Part shown: in pieces, positions 33,951 through 44,023 of the stretch
Position numbering within the stretch: position 1 is the first letter of the stretch
Layout of the letters: each line of letters opens with the position of its first letter
Source of the DNA: an uncultured Collinsella sp.
GTDB lineage: Bacteria > Actinomycetota > Coriobacteriia > Coriobacteriales > Coriobacteriaceae
Assembly: GCA_902470765.1 (NCBI GenBank)
Contig: CABRHW010000004.1
Span: 1-64,000, forward strand
Reading direction: 5' to 3'
Length of the DNA stretch: 64,000 bases
Translations under genes and position numbers: made by a program
The notes under the pieces: model-generated
Databases searched by the model: none
Told to the model about the DNA's origin: nothing
What the model saw: the letters and a program-made list of their open reading frames with translations, nothing else

Positions 33951-35105
33951 TTAGAAGCTACCGCGCTTCAGGAAGTCGGGAAGCTCGAACTGATCGTTGC
34001 CGAAGTTAGGAAGCTCGGTGCTACCGACGTTGCGGGTCGGAGCGGCCTGAGCCGGGCTCGTGGCAGGAGCGGTGCGCTGCGGCTCAGCGGAGGCAGCGGC
34101 CTTGCTCTGAGACTGCTGAGCAGCAAAGAGCTCGTCCTGACGGTTGACGTTGGAGTCGGAGAAGCCCGTAGCGATGACGGTGATACGCACCTGATCGCCC
34201 AGGGACTCGTCGACAACGGTACCGAAGATGATGTTGGCCTCGGGGTCGACGGCGTTGGCGACAACGTCGGCGGCGTCGCTGATCTCCTGGATGCCCAGGT
34301 CCTTGGAACCGGCGATGGAGAGCAGCACGCGCGTGGCGCCATCGATGGAGCTCTCGAGCAGCGGGCTGGAGATGGCCTGCTGGGCAGCGTCGACGGCACG
34401 GGTGTCCCCAGAAGAGGTACCGATACCCATCATGGCGGTACCGGCCTGCTTCATGATGGTCTTAACATCGGCGAAGTCCAGGTTGATGATACCGGGGACG
34501 GTGATGAGGTCGGTGATGCCCTGGGTGCCCTGGGAAAGGACGCCATCGGCAATCGCGAAGGCCTCGAGCATGGTGGTCTTCTTCTCGGCGATGTCGAGCA
34601 GCTTATCGTTAGGGATGACGATCATGGTGTCGACGCAATCGGAGAGGGTCTTAATGCCCTCCTCGGCGCTCTTCTTGCGCTTGCGGCCCTCGAAGGTGAA
34701 GGGCTTGGTCACGACGGCGACGGTCAGCGCACCGACCTCGTTCATCGCGATATCGGCAACGATGGGAGCAGCGCCGGTACCGGTGCCACCGCCCTCGCCG
34801 CAGGTGATGAACACCATGTCGGCGCCAGCGAGCGCCTCGGCAATGTCGTCGCGGGACTCATCGGCAGCCTTGCGGCCAACCTCGGGGTTGGCGCCGGCGC
34901 CCAGGCCGCGGGTAAGGTCGGTGCCGATGTGCACCTTGATATCGGCATCAGAGATCGCGAGTGCCTGAGCATCGGTGTTGATGGCAACAAACTCGACGCC
35001 GCGGATGCCCTCTTCGATCATTCGATTGACCGCGTTGGTACCGCCGCCGCCGACGCCGACCACCTTAATGACGGCAAGGTAGTTGTTGATCTCTGTCTCG
35101 TGCAT
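33951..35105 (-). CDS. ftsZ: Cell division protein FtsZ
   Basis: FtsZ is the tubulin-like GTPase that builds the division ring. The 384-residue protein has the GTP-binding GGGGTNAVNRM (19-29), the tubulin signature GEGGGTGTGAAP (103-114), NTDAQAL and the T7-loop NLDFADVKTIM. A Ser/Ala/Pro-rich linker follows (about 325-365). The C-terminal peptide ELPDFLKRGSF is the docking tail for SepF and other partners. ATG 35105 has CGGAGG 6 nt upstream; the 35135 start adds ten residues without support. Confidence 0.98.
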   Translation of the reverse strand: MHETEINNYLAVIKVVGVGGGGTNAVNRMIEEGIRGVEFVAINTDAQALAISDADIKVHIGTDLTRGLGAGANPEVGRKAADESRDDIAEALAGADMVFITCGEGGGTGTGAAPIVADIAMNEVGALTVAVVTKPFTFEGRKRKKSAEEGIKTLSDCVDTMIVIPNDKLLDIAEKKTTMLEAFAIADGVLSQGTQGITDLITVPGIINLDFADVKTIMKQAGTAMMGIGTSSGDTRAVDAAQQAISSPLLESSIDGATRVLLSIAGSKDLGIQEISDAADVVANAVDPEANIIFGTVVDESLGDQVRITVIATGFSDSNVNRQDELFAAQQSQSKAAASAEPQRTAPATSPAQAAPTRNVGSTELPNFGNDQFELPDFLKRGSF

Positions 35106-35304
35106 GTCGGTCCTCCGAACAAAGGTTATAGCCATAGCATGGGTCGACCCCTGCGCACATTAACCTTCAGGTTGAAAGTAAATGCAAAGGTAAACCGTAT
35201 TATGTTTGCACATTATGAACGTATCAGTCAAATAATTGACCGTGAAAACCAAACAAACCAGATAAACGGCGTGGTATGGCCCCTCAACAAAGCATCAACC
35301 AGCG
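35106..35304 (-). promoter_or_regulatory. ftsQ-ftsZ spacer, AT-rich, probable ftsZ promoter region
   Basis: About 200 nt, clearly AT-richer than the genes. On the minus strand it carries TTGACT (around 35225-35245), CATAAT-like boxes and a short CAACCTGAAGGTT palindrome (about 35163-35175). Exact promoter boxes cannot be fixed by eye. Confidence 0.4.
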
Positions 35305-36561
35305 CTACGAGGTCGGAGCGTTCCTAAATGTATAGTTACCCGGAGAGCGCACATTGATATACGTTACGCCCTCTACCTGCGAAAGCAACTTGGTAACTAC
35401 GCGTTCCTTCTTGACGATATCGTCCGAATCGCCCAGCGACACCTCAATGCCGTTATTGAGGTTTGCCGAGATGGCTTCGACCGAAGGCGTGGAAATATCC
35501 TTGACTTGTCCCAAGAACTCGCTCGAAAAACCACGCACATAATCCAAGCCAGCCTTAACGGCCTTGGAGCTCACCGCCTGGCCGGAAACCGGAGCGACAT
35601 CCGCCGAGACATCAGTCAACAACACCGCGCCATAGTGCTTAGCGAGCGCCAGCGCGGCATCAATGCCGGTCAGGGTATTTGAGCCCTGCCCCGTCGTGAT
35701 GACGTTGCCCTGGTCATCCACTTCGACCGACGTCGACAGCGGGGCGATCCAGGTGTCATCATCCCCGATGGCCCAGGCAAGGTCATCGGAGCTGATATAG
35801 GCAATTGCGATGACCTTGCGCTCCATCGGCGTAATGATGAGCGTATGCGGGAACTGACGCTGGACATCTACGCCCGAGACCCACGGGTTCTGCTTGAGGT
35901 CCTCGGTAATCTGGTCGGGATCGACGTTAAAAAGCGACGTTCCCTCGGGCAAATCGATCAGCTGGATAGCATCGTGCTTCGTCACATGCTCGCTGCCTTG
36001 AATCTGAATATCAGTGGCGGTAAACAATCCAGAGTTAATCACCACGATGGCAACGACGACGAGCACGGCCAAGACGGCCAGAACGCCGCCAACGATTTTG
36101 CCTTTGCCTGTAACGACAGAAGCGGCGTCTGATGTTTTATTTACCATCGCCCCAAGTGAAGACAACGGGTTGACGCTTTTTTTACCCGAAGGCTTCTTGG
36201 CGGTAGCCGGCACCGATGTCAGCGAGCGCGGTTTCGATGCGCCTAGTGTGCGACCTGGACGCGGCGCTTTAGTTCCCGTCGAGGGCTTAGGAGTTGCCAT
36301 GGGACGGGCAGGTTTGGCGCCCATAACAGGCTTTGACGTCACCGAGGGACGCGAGGACTTTTTTGCGGCCGGACGATTACCGAGCTGCGAGCCAACGACC
36401 GGACGACTGGTCTGTCGAGCATGCCCGACAGACTTAGAATGCGCGACGGTATTGCGTTGAGGTTTGGCAGGCGCGCCGGAACGCCCTCCGGCGCGGCGGA
36501 AGGTGGGTTTCGATGCTCTAGAAGCCGAGGAATTTAACTTCCGGTCTGAGCTCGATGCCAT
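35305..36561 (-). CDS. ftsQ: Cell division protein FtsQ/DivIB
   Basis: FtsQ is a bitopic divisome protein linking early and late division factors. The 418-residue protein has an unusually long, basic, Pro/Ser/Lys-rich cytoplasmic N-terminus (about 1-150), one transmembrane helix (about 156-176), a POTRA domain starting at LFTATDIQIQGSEHVT, and a beta domain to the end. It overlaps the end of murB by 44 nt, but GGGAGG 3-4 nt before this ATG supports the start. The long N-terminus is seen in several actinobacteria. Confidence 0.9.
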   Translation of the reverse strand: MASSSDRKLNSSASRASKPTFRRAGGRSGAPAKPQRNTVAHSKSVGHARQTSRPVVGSQLGNRPAAKKSSRPSVTSKPVMGAKPARPMATPKPSTGTKAPRPGRTLGASKPRSLTSVPATAKKPSGKKSVNPLSSLGAMVNKTSDAASVVTGKGKIVGGVLAVLAVLVVVAIVVINSGLFTATDIQIQGSEHVTKHDAIQLIDLPEGTSLFNVDPDQITEDLKQNPWVSGVDVQRQFPHTLIITPMERKVIAIAYISSDDLAWAIGDDDTWIAPLSTSVEVDDQGNVITTGQGSNTLTGIDAALALAKHYGAVLLTDVSADVAPVSGQAVSSKAVKAGLDYVRGFSSEFLGQVKDISTPSVEAISANLNNGIEVSLGDSDDIVKKERVVTKLLSQVEGVTYINVRSPGNYTFRNAPTS

Positions 36562-37429
36562 ACGCCTCCCTCACCTTTCCGTGCACATGTCTGATAACCG
36601 CGGCAACGTCATCGGCCGAGGCAGTTCCGTTATTAACGATAAAATTAGCGTGAACGGGCGAAACTTCCGCGCCGCCAATCGAAAAACCCTTTAATCCACA
36701 ATCCTCGATAAGCTTGCCCACACTCGCATCGGGCGGGTTGCGAAAGACCGACCCGCAGGATGCGCGACCCATGGGCTGCGTACGCTTGCGCCTCGTCAGG
36801 TACCGTTCCATGCGGTCGCGGATGTCGGCCTTGGGCGCCGGTTTAAGCTTGAGCACGCACTCGAGGATGATCTCATTGCGGGGAAGGCTACATTCGCGGT
36901 AGCCCCAAGTGATCTCGGACCCCGCATAATGCTTGATACCGGATGCCGGGTCAAACGTTACGACATCCTCAACCAGCGAGCCAATCCACTCGGTCCGTGT
37001 GCCGGCATTCATAGATATCGCACCGCCGACCGAACCAGGGATGCCAACGGCAAACTCAAGGCCCGAGAGGCTACGCGACAGGGCATCGTTGACCAGGCGC
37101 GCAAACATCACGCCCGCACCGACCGTCAGCGTACAACCGTCATCGGCAACAACCGTGCGCTGAAACTCACGTCCGAGCGAAATGACGGCGCCGCGATAAC
37201 CGCCATCGGCAACCAGCAGATTGGAGCCCTTGCCGATGATGACCCACGGCACCTGCTCGCGATCGAGCACCGCCACGGCGCGGCGGAGGGCATGATAGCT
37301 ATGGCACGTCACAAAGAGGTCGGCCTTGCCGCCGATACGATAGCTCGTATGACGCGCAAGGCGCTCGTCCTCGATCACATCCGTGTCGATCATGCCCGAG
37401 AGCGCCATGACGGCGTTAAACAGACCCAT
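36518..37429 (-). CDS. murB: UDP-N-acetylenolpyruvoylglucosamine reductase
   Basis: MurB reduces the enolpyruvyl group to make UDP-MurNAc. The 303-residue flavoprotein has RIGGKADLFV, GKGSNLLVADGGYRG (FAD-binding), GIPGSVGGAISMNAG and the catalytic serine in ASCGSVFRNP. It is type II by the C-terminal length. It lies 5 nt downstream of murC. Confidence 0.97.
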   Translation of the reverse strand: MGLFNAVMALSGMIDTDVIEDERLARHTSYRIGGKADLFVTCHSYHALRRAVAVLDREQVPWVIIGKGSNLLVADGGYRGAVISLGREFQRTVVADDGCTLTVGAGVMFARLVNDALSRSLSGLEFAVGIPGSVGGAISMNAGTRTEWIGSLVEDVVTFDPASGIKHYAGSEITWGYRECSLPRNEIILECVLKLKPAPKADIRDRMERYLTRRKRTQPMGRASCGSVFRNPPDASVGKLIEDCGLKGFSIGGAEVSPVHANFIVNNGTASADDVAAVIRHVHGKVREAYGIELRPEVKFLGF

Positions 37430-37434
37430 TAGAC

Positions 37435-38853
37435 TTAAGCGTCTTTCTTGGCAGTCAGATACTCGATAAACTCGGGACCGACGGTCGTAACGTCACCGGC
37501 ACCCATAGTGAGCAGCAGGTCGCCCTCGCCCACCATCTGCTCGAGCTCCTGATTGAGCTCAAGACGGCTGGAGCAGTACACGACCTCCTTGCCAGGATGC
37601 TTGGCGCGCACGGTATCGGCGAGCATCTTAGAGGTGACACCCGGGATGGGCATCTCGCCAGCCGAGAACACATCAATCAGCAGCAGTTTATCGGCATTGG
37701 CAAATGCATCGGCAAAGTCGTCGCACAGGGCCTGCAGGCGCGAATAGCGGTGCGGCTGGAACACGACGTCGACGTGCTTGTAGCCCAGCGACGAAGCGGC
37801 AGCAAGCGTCGCCTTGATCTCGGTGGGGTGATGGCCGTAATCATCGACCACGGTGATGCCATCGATATCGCCCACGTGGGTAAAGCGGCGGCGAACGCCC
37901 TCAAAGCTCGAGAGCGCCTTGGCGGCGGCGTCGATGTCAAGGCCCAGGACATGGGCGACGGTGAGCACCGCCGTGGCGTTGAGCATGTTGTGGCGACCGG
38001 GATTGCTCTTGATCTCCACGGCATGTTCAGTGCCATCCTCAAAGCGAACGATAAAGTCACTCTGGATACCCTTGACATCCGGGTGCATGCAGACGATGTC
38101 GTTGCTCTCGGCAAAGCCGTAGGAAAGCACGTGACGGCCCGTCGACATGGCGAGCTCGACCAGATGCGGGTCCTCACCGCAGACGATGACGGTGCCGTCC
38201 TCGCCCACCAGGCTCATGAATTTGGCGAAAGTCGCTTCGATCTCCTCGATACCCGAGTAGTGATCGAGGTGATCGGCCTCGACGTTGGTCACAATGACTA
38301 CGTTGGGGTTCAGGAACAGGAAGGAGCTGTCGGACTCGTCGGCCTCGGCGACAAAGTAGTCGCCCGAGCCGTTCTTGCCGTTCGTGTCATAGCCCTCGAC
38401 GATGCCGCCGATCAAGAAGCTCGGATCCAGACCCATGCGGTCGAGCATGGTGGCGCACATCGAAGACGTGGTGGTCTTGCCATGCGTGCCGGCAACAGCG
38501 ACGGTGATGTAGCCGTGGCCCAAAGCAGAGAGCATCTTGGCACGGGGCCACACGGGAATACCAAGCTCGCGAGCGCGCACGAGTTCGGGGTTGGACTCCG
38601 GAATAGCGGTGGAGACAACAACCACGTCGGGCTTGACCTCGTCGATCGTGGCGGCCTCATGGCCCACATGCACCTTCACGCCAGCGCGGGTAAGCTGGCG
38701 GATATAACGTGACGTCTTAAGGTCGGAGCCGGTAACGGCATAACCGCGCTCGTGCAGAACGAGGGCGATGCCGCTCATGCCGGCGCCGCCGATACCGATA
38801 AAGTGGGCGCTCTTAAACTCGGGCGCGGAGGTTGCAGTCTGGGAATCAGCCAT
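37435..38853 (-). CDS. murC: UDP-N-acetylmuramate--L-alanine ligase
   Basis: MurC adds the first amino acid of the stem peptide. The 472-residue protein has the Rossmann GIGGAGMSGIA near residue 18, the ATP-loop VAGTHGKTTTSSM, the EADESDSSFLFLNP block and the C-terminal DDYGHHPTEI. ATG 38853 with AAGGAG is used; the 38880 alternative has less support. It is followed by murB with a 5-nt gap. Confidence 0.97.
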   Translation of the reverse strand: MADSQTATSAPEFKSAHFIGIGGAGMSGIALVLHERGYAVTGSDLKTSRYIRQLTRAGVKVHVGHEAATIDEVKPDVVVVSTAIPESNPELVRARELGIPVWPRAKMLSALGHGYITVAVAGTHGKTTTSSMCATMLDRMGLDPSFLIGGIVEGYDTNGKNGSGDYFVAEADESDSSFLFLNPNVVIVTNVEADHLDHYSGIEEIEATFAKFMSLVGEDGTVIVCGEDPHLVELAMSTGRHVLSYGFAESNDIVCMHPDVKGIQSDFIVRFEDGTEHAVEIKSNPGRHNMLNATAVLTVAHVLGLDIDAAAKALSSFEGVRRRFTHVGDIDGITVVDDYGHHPTEIKATLAAASSLGYKHVDVVFQPHRYSRLQALCDDFADAFANADKLLLIDVFSAGEMPIPGVTSKMLADTVRAKHPGKEVVYCSSRLELNQELEQMVGEGDLLLTMGAGDVTTVGPEFIEYLTAKKDA

Positions 38854-38950
38854 GTGCTCGTGTACTCCTTGCGTAAACACTGCCTGTAACCCGTTAACTG
38901 TACCGCACCTACCGCATCAGCGCGAGGGCGACCGACGATATCCCGTCTAA

Positions 38951-40066
38951 CTAACGCAAACCCTCTACCGCATCCGCCAGAAGAGCGGCGGCCCTATCCT
39001 GAGCCAGACCACGCGCCGCCTGACGCATGGCGTCGCGCGCCGCCGCGTCATCGACCAGGTGCAGCAGTTCATCGGCAAAGGCAGAACCGTCGATATCGGC
39101 ATCGGCGCAGAGCACGCCGGCCCCGGCGTCGACCAGATACCGGGCATTGGTGGTTTGGTGGTCGGCCGTCGCATGCGGGTACGGCACGAGCACCGAAGGC
39201 ACGGCGAGTGCAGCGATCTCGGCCACGCTCGATGCGCCCGAACGCGAGAGCACCAAATCGGCAGCAGCCAGCATATCGCCCATGTTGTCGATGTAAGGCT
39301 GGACGCGGTAATGCTTCGCCTCCTCGGGCGTCAGCGCCAAAGCGCGCTCGGTCTCCTCAAAGCCGTCGGCACCCGTCGAATGCAACACATAGAGGTTCTT
39401 GCGCGAAAGCAGCTCGTTTTTGAGCGAAGCCACACGCTCGTTGAGGTGCTGGGCGCCAAGTGAACCGCCAAAGACGAGCAGCAGCGTAGCGTCCTCGGGA
39501 ACGCCAAGTGCCTTGCGGCCGCGAGCGCGATCGCCCTCGATCACCGAGCGACGTACGGGGTTGCCGGTCATGAGCACGTGGTCAGGGTCACCTTCGCGCT
39601 CAAAGACCGAACGCGCTGCCGGCACCGAGATGCACACGCGGGCGGCGTGGGAGTTCATCATCTTGTTGGCCAGGCCCGGAACAGAGTTCTGCTCATGCAG
39701 CAGATACGGAACGCCCGCGCCCTTGCACCACCCCAGCAGCGGAACCTCGACATAGGCACCAAAACCAATGGCGGCATCGGGCTTGCCGACCTTTGAGAAA
39801 TGACTGGCGAGCGCACGCTTGGCTTTGTTGACGCGCCACAGCGAGGTCAGCGCCGTCCAAGGACGGGAGCGGTCGAAGCCCGTGACCGTAATGGGCACAA
39901 AATCAAACCCAGCCTCGGGGACCAGACGACCCTCGAGCTTGCGCGACTGGCCCACGAACACAACGTGGTGGCCACGGTCACGCAGCTCTTCGGCCAAGGC
40001 GAGCGCGGGGTTGATGTGTCCTGCCGTGCCGCCGGCTGCAATAGCAACGGTCATTTTATCGGTCAT
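38951..40066 (-). CDS. murG: UDP-GlcNAc--lipid I GlcNAc transferase MurG
   Basis: MurG makes lipid II at the inner face of the membrane. The 371-residue GT-B enzyme has the N-terminal G-loop AAGGTAGHINPALA, HEQNSVPGLANK, the second G-loop VFGGSLGAQHLNE and the donor-site SRSGASSVAEIAAL. ATG 40066 with GAAGGGA overlaps the ftsW end by 11 nt. Confidence 0.97.
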   Translation of the reverse strand: MTDKMTVAIAAGGTAGHINPALALAEELRDRGHHVVFVGQSRKLEGRLVPEAGFDFVPITVTGFDRSRPWTALTSLWRVNKAKRALASHFSKVGKPDAAIGFGAYVEVPLLGWCKGAGVPYLLHEQNSVPGLANKMMNSHAARVCISVPAARSVFEREGDPDHVLMTGNPVRRSVIEGDRARGRKALGVPEDATLLLVFGGSLGAQHLNERVASLKNELLSRKNLYVLHSTGADGFEETERALALTPEEAKHYRVQPYIDNMGDMLAAADLVLSRSGASSVAEIAALAVPSVLVPYPHATADHQTTNARYLVDAGAGVLCADADIDGSAFADELLHLVDDAAARDAMRQAARGLAQDRAAALLADAVEGLR

Positions 40067-41576
40067 GGTAGTCCCTTCGTACACGCGGTCCCTGGTCGTC
40101 GGTACGCAGACGCGCCGACGGGTCCGAGTTCAAATCGATTCGATTATATCCGCCGCCCGCGTTGCGAGGGCTGGGGCGCTGCGGACGACCTTGCGGAGCC
40201 ATTCGCGGGCGTGGACGAGCTGCCGGCTCGGATGCAGAACCATCCAGAACGGTAAAGCCGCTACGCGAAGGTCGTTCACCGCGCACATGGGCTACGCCGG
40301 CGGTGCTCTCGTCCATAACGGCAAAGCTCTCACGGCGGCGGTCATACTCATCGCGGCGGGCGCTCTCGTACGAAACGCGCAGGATCAACCCGGCAAGCAT
40401 AAGCGACACAATAATCGACGAACCGCCGTAGCTAATAAACGGCAACGGTTTGCCCGTCATGGGAAACACGTTGAGGATGCCCAGCGCGTTAATCAAAAAC
40501 TGCACTGCGAGAATGACCGCGGAGCCAGACGCCATGAGCGCGCCCCGACGATCGGTCGCCTGCTCGGCAATGCGAAACGCCGAGTAGATCAGCATCGCAA
40601 ACACCAAGAAGAACAGCACGGTTCCGACAAAGCCGACTTCCTCGCCAATGATAGCCAGGATGTAGTCATTGTGCGCCTCGGGCAGATACGAGTACTTCAT
40701 GGTTGAGTTGCCGATGCCACGGCCGAACAGACCGCCCGAGGCAAAGGCCATGATGGCAAGCGTGGCCTGATAGCCGTCACCATACTCGTCGGCCCAAGGG
40801 TTCAAGGCAACCTGAATACGCACCATACGGTACGGCTCTGCGACAAGCGCAATCACGATCACGAGAATGCCGAAGATTAGCACGCCGATGATAAATCTGG
40901 GGTCGAGACCCGCAAACAACGCCATGCACATGAGGGTCAACAGGATGATCAGGACAGTACCGAAATCGGGCTGGATAAAGATCAGAAAGAGCGAAATGCC
41001 CAGGTAGATGCCCATCTTGCGAAGGAATTCGTTGATGTTGCCACCGGGCGAAAAGAAGCGATCAAGCATGATGGCCGAATACGCAATGGCAAATGGCTTT
41101 AAAAACTCGGAAGGCTGGAACTGAATACCGGCGATGTTGAGCCAGCGCGTGGCGCCACGGCTGCCGCTGCCCACCAAGAACACCAGAAGCAGTAGCCCTA
41201 TCATGCCGATAAGGAAGATCCTGAGCACATCCTCCCCAAACCAGCTGTCCGGCAAAACGCGCACGATGGCAATCAGCGCTAGAACACCGACCACGGCAAA
41301 CGCGGCCTGTCGACCCAGAAAAAACGTCGCCGAGCCATTCTCGTGCAGCGCCTCGACCGAAGACGCCGAGTACACCATCAGCAGGCCAAAGCATACCAAG
41401 GTAAACAGGCAGGCCATGAATATCAAACGGGGGCGCATGATACGGGCGGGAACGCCGGCAATATAGCGTTCGCTAAACGACTGCCCGCCGCGGCTGGAAC
41501 GCGGTGTGATGCGACGTGAGGAAGCACGGTCCGAGTCGGGCCTCCTCATACCTTGTCGGGGGCTCTCCTCTCTCAC
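40056..41576 (-). CDS. ftsW: FtsW, SEDS-family septal peptidoglycan polymerase
   Basis: FtsW polymerises lipid II together with FtsI. The 506-residue protein has about ten transmembrane helices between residues 48 and 420, with SEDS motifs GATRWLNIAGIQFQPSEFLKP and VFPMTGKPLPFISYGGSS. The catalytic Asp lies in the QPDFGT loop region of the family. It has long hydrophilic ends: 45 residues at the N-terminus and about 85 (Pro/Arg/Ser-rich) at the C-terminus. The start is GTG at 41576 with AGGGG 5 nt upstream, 9 nt after murD. Confidence 0.94.
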   Translation of the reverse strand: MREESPRQGMRRPDSDRASSRRITPRSSRGGQSFSERYIAGVPARIMRPRLIFMACLFTLVCFGLLMVYSASSVEALHENGSATFFLGRQAAFAVVGVLALIAIVRVLPDSWFGEDVLRIFLIGMIGLLLLVFLVGSGSRGATRWLNIAGIQFQPSEFLKPFAIAYSAIMLDRFFSPGGNINEFLRKMGIYLGISLFLIFIQPDFGTVLIILLTLMCMALFAGLDPRFIIGVLIFGILVIVIALVAEPYRMVRIQVALNPWADEYGDGYQATLAIMAFASGGLFGRGIGNSTMKYSYLPEAHNDYILAIIGEEVGFVGTVLFFLVFAMLIYSAFRIAEQATDRRGALMASGSAVILAVQFLINALGILNVFPMTGKPLPFISYGGSSIIVSLMLAGLILRVSYESARRDEYDRRRESFAVMDESTAGVAHVRGERPSRSGFTVLDGSASEPAARPRPRMAPQGRPQRPSPRNAGGGYNRIDLNSDPSARLRTDDQGPRVRRDYHDR

Positions 41577-41584
41577 CGCAACCC

Positions 41585-42991
41585 CTATTCCATTTGTGAT
41601 TTCGCTGTAGCGGCAAGCTGAGCCACGTAGTCCTTAAACACGCGGCCGCGCTCCTCATAGCCCGAGAACTCATCGAACGAAGAGCAGGCAGGAGAAAGTA
41701 AGATCACGTCACCACGACTCGAAAGCGAACGGGCAACGTCCACGGCGTCGCGCAGATCATCCGCCTGAGCGATATCCACATCGCCATCGACATCGGCCTC
41801 GTCCATAGCGGCGGTGAAGCGCTCGCGCGCATCGCCAAAGCAGACGACCGAGCGCACGTTGTCCATAACGACGCGCGCGAAGTCCGTGAGCGGCGTGCCC
41901 TTATCGTGGCCGCCGAGCAGCAAGATCACGTCGTCATCGGGAAATGCCGTCAGCGCCTTCTCGACCGCATCGGTGTTAGTCGCCTTGGAATCGTTGACGT
42001 AGCGCACGCCGTCAATCTCGCCACACGGCTCCACGCGGTGCTCGAGCGGCTGGAACGAGGCAAGACCGCGGCAGACACCATCAACATCGGCACCGACCGC
42101 CAAGGCAGCCGTGGCAGCGCACAGGGCATTGATAACATTGTGATGGCCCGAGATCTTGAGCTCGGATGTAGCGATGAGCGGGGTCTCGATGCCTTTCAGA
42201 CGCACGATCATCTTGCCATCGCGCACAAAGGCGGCGTCTGCACCCTCGGGCTCGTCAAAAGCGACCTTGCAGATGCGGCGGCCCGGCATGTAGATGTACT
42301 CATCGAACTCATGGATGCCGGCATCCTCAACGTCGATAACCACGAGGTCGTCGTCGACCATATTCTCGAACAACTTGATCTTGGCAAGCGCATAGTTCTT
42401 GTGGCTCTTGTGCCAGCCCAGGTGGTCGGGCGTGATGTTGAGCAGCACCGCCACGCGAGGATGAAGCTCGGCGGTCGTAGCAATCTGATAACTCGACAGC
42501 TCGGCCACAAACCACTCATTATGTGCGCGGCCGTCGATCTCGTTCACGGGCGGCTCACCGATATTGCCGACGGCCACGCTGGCTTCACCGGCGGCCTTGA
42601 GCAGATAATCAGTCAGCGACGTGGTAGTTGTCTTGCCGTTGGTGCCCGTGATGGCAATCCAATTTTGGGGAGACAAGCGATAGGCAAACTCGGGCTCGCC
42701 CATAATCTGAGCGGCATGCTCACGCCCCGCCTTAAAGAAGGACGAGAACTCCGAAATACCCGGGCATGTCACGCACACGTCATAGGCGCCCTCGACCTGT
42801 TCGGCCCCATAGACAAACGACGCACCAGCAGCCTCGAGCGCACGCGTGGCGTCATTGGGCTCAGAGGTGCCGCCGCCATACACGGTAACGGCGCTTACGC
42901 GCTCGGGATGTGCCAGCGCCCAGCGGGCGACATCGAGACCGGATTTGCCCTGACCCAAAACGAGCAGGCTAAAGACATCAGCAAGAGGCAT
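41585..42991 (-). CDS. murD: UDP-MurNAc-L-alanine--D-glutamate ligase
   Basis: MurD adds D-Glu to the stem peptide. The 468-residue protein has an N-terminal Rossmann-like LVLGQGKSGLDVARWA, the P-loop ITGTNGKTTTTSL, NITPDHLGWH and the C-terminal NDSKATNTDAVEKAL. It has a 9-nt gap to ftsW and follows mraY closely. Confidence 0.97.
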   Translation of the reverse strand: MPLADVFSLLVLGQGKSGLDVARWALAHPERVSAVTVYGGGTSEPNDATRALEAAGASFVYGAEQVEGAYDVCVTCPGISEFSSFFKAGREHAAQIMGEPEFAYRLSPQNWIAITGTNGKTTTTSLTDYLLKAAGEASVAVGNIGEPPVNEIDGRAHNEWFVAELSSYQIATTAELHPRVAVLLNITPDHLGWHKSHKNYALAKIKLFENMVDDDLVVIDVEDAGIHEFDEYIYMPGRRICKVAFDEPEGADAAFVRDGKMIVRLKGIETPLIATSELKISGHHNVINALCAATAALAVGADVDGVCRGLASFQPLEHRVEPCGEIDGVRYVNDSKATNTDAVEKALTAFPDDDVILLLGGHDKGTPLTDFARVVMDNVRSVVCFGDARERFTAAMDEADVDGDVDIAQADDLRDAVDVARSLSSRGDVILLSPACSSFDEFSGYEERGRVFKDYVAQLAATAKSQME

Positions 42992-43000
42992 GAAAGACCA

Positions 43001-44020
43001 CTATCCCAACTGGAAGAACAAAGCAAGGCCAACGGCACCAAAGGCCGCAGCGATAATCCAAAAACGGATGACGACCTTGGTCTCGGCCCAGCCCTTCTTT
43101 TCGAAATGATGATGGATGGGCGCCATAAGGAAGACGCGCTTGTGCGTAAAGTGGAAGTAGACAACCTGAATCATGACCGACAGGGTCTCAACGATAAACA
43201 GGCCGCCGATGATGAGGGAGACGACCTCGGTGTTGGTCATGATGGACGTGCAGGCAAACGCGGCGCCCAGGGCAAGCGAGCCGGTATCGCCCATAAAGAT
43301 GCTCGCCGGATAGCAGTTGAACCACAGAAAGCCCAAGCAGGCACCGGCACACGCGGTGCAGAAGATGGACAGGTTCACGTCTCCGTGTAAAAACGCCATG
43401 GCAGCCATGGCGAGCATGGCGATCATGGAGGTGCCGCCAGCAAGACCGTCAAGGCCATCGGTCAGGTTCACGGCATTAGAAAGACCGGCGATCATCAGCC
43501 AGCAAAAGACAACGTAGAGCCACGGGAACGAAAGGCCGCAGATGGTGGTCGAAAGAACACCGAGGTCAATCGTCAGGCCGCCGGGAAAACGAATCTCGGG
43601 GGCGACGCCGCACCAGTTGACGGCAAGTACCGTAAAGGTGACACAGATAATGGTTAGGCCGATCATCTTGGCATGAGGCGTCAGACCGAGCGAGCGCCCG
43701 TGCGTAACGGAGGTCAGGTCGTCGATCAGGCCCAGCACGCCGGTCGCCAGCGTGGCGAGCAGCACGAGCACGAGCTCGGTGGTGAGCTTGCCCATCAGCA
43801 GGCAGGTCAGCGAGATCGCGACGAGGATGACAACGCCACCCATGGTGGGCGTTCCCTGCTTAACCAAATGACGCTTGGGGCCGTCGGCACGAACCTGCTG
43901 GCCGATACCCTCGACCTTGAGCAGCTTGATCCACCACGGCATGAGCAGCAGCGCAATGGCAGCGGCGATGCCAAGCCCCAAAAAAGCCTGATACGTTGGA
44001 TACGAGGGATTGCCGAACAT
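43001..44020 (-). CDS. mraY: Phospho-N-acetylmuramoyl-pentapeptide transferase
   Basis: MraY makes lipid I. The 339-residue membrane protein has about ten helices. It has the catalytic DDLTS in GLIDDLTSVTHGRSLGLTPHAKM, NLTDGLDGLAGG, FMGDTGSLALG and the APIHHHFEKKGW tail. It starts 3 nt after murF. Confidence 0.97.
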   Translation of the reverse strand: MFGNPSYPTYQAFLGLGIAAAIALLLMPWWIKLLKVEGIGQQVRADGPKRHLVKQGTPTMGGVVILVAISLTCLLMGKLTTELVLVLLATLATGVLGLIDDLTSVTHGRSLGLTPHAKMIGLTIICVTFTVLAVNWCGVAPEIRFPGGLTIDLGVLSTTICGLSFPWLYVVFCWLMIAGLSNAVNLTDGLDGLAGGTSMIAMLAMAAMAFLHGDVNLSIFCTACAGACLGFLWFNCYPASIFMGDTGSLALGAAFACTSIMTNTEVVSLIIGGLFIVETLSVMIQVVYFHFTHKRVFLMAPIHHHFEKKGWAETKVVIRFWIIAAAFGAVGLALFFQLG

Positions 44021-44023
44021 GGG

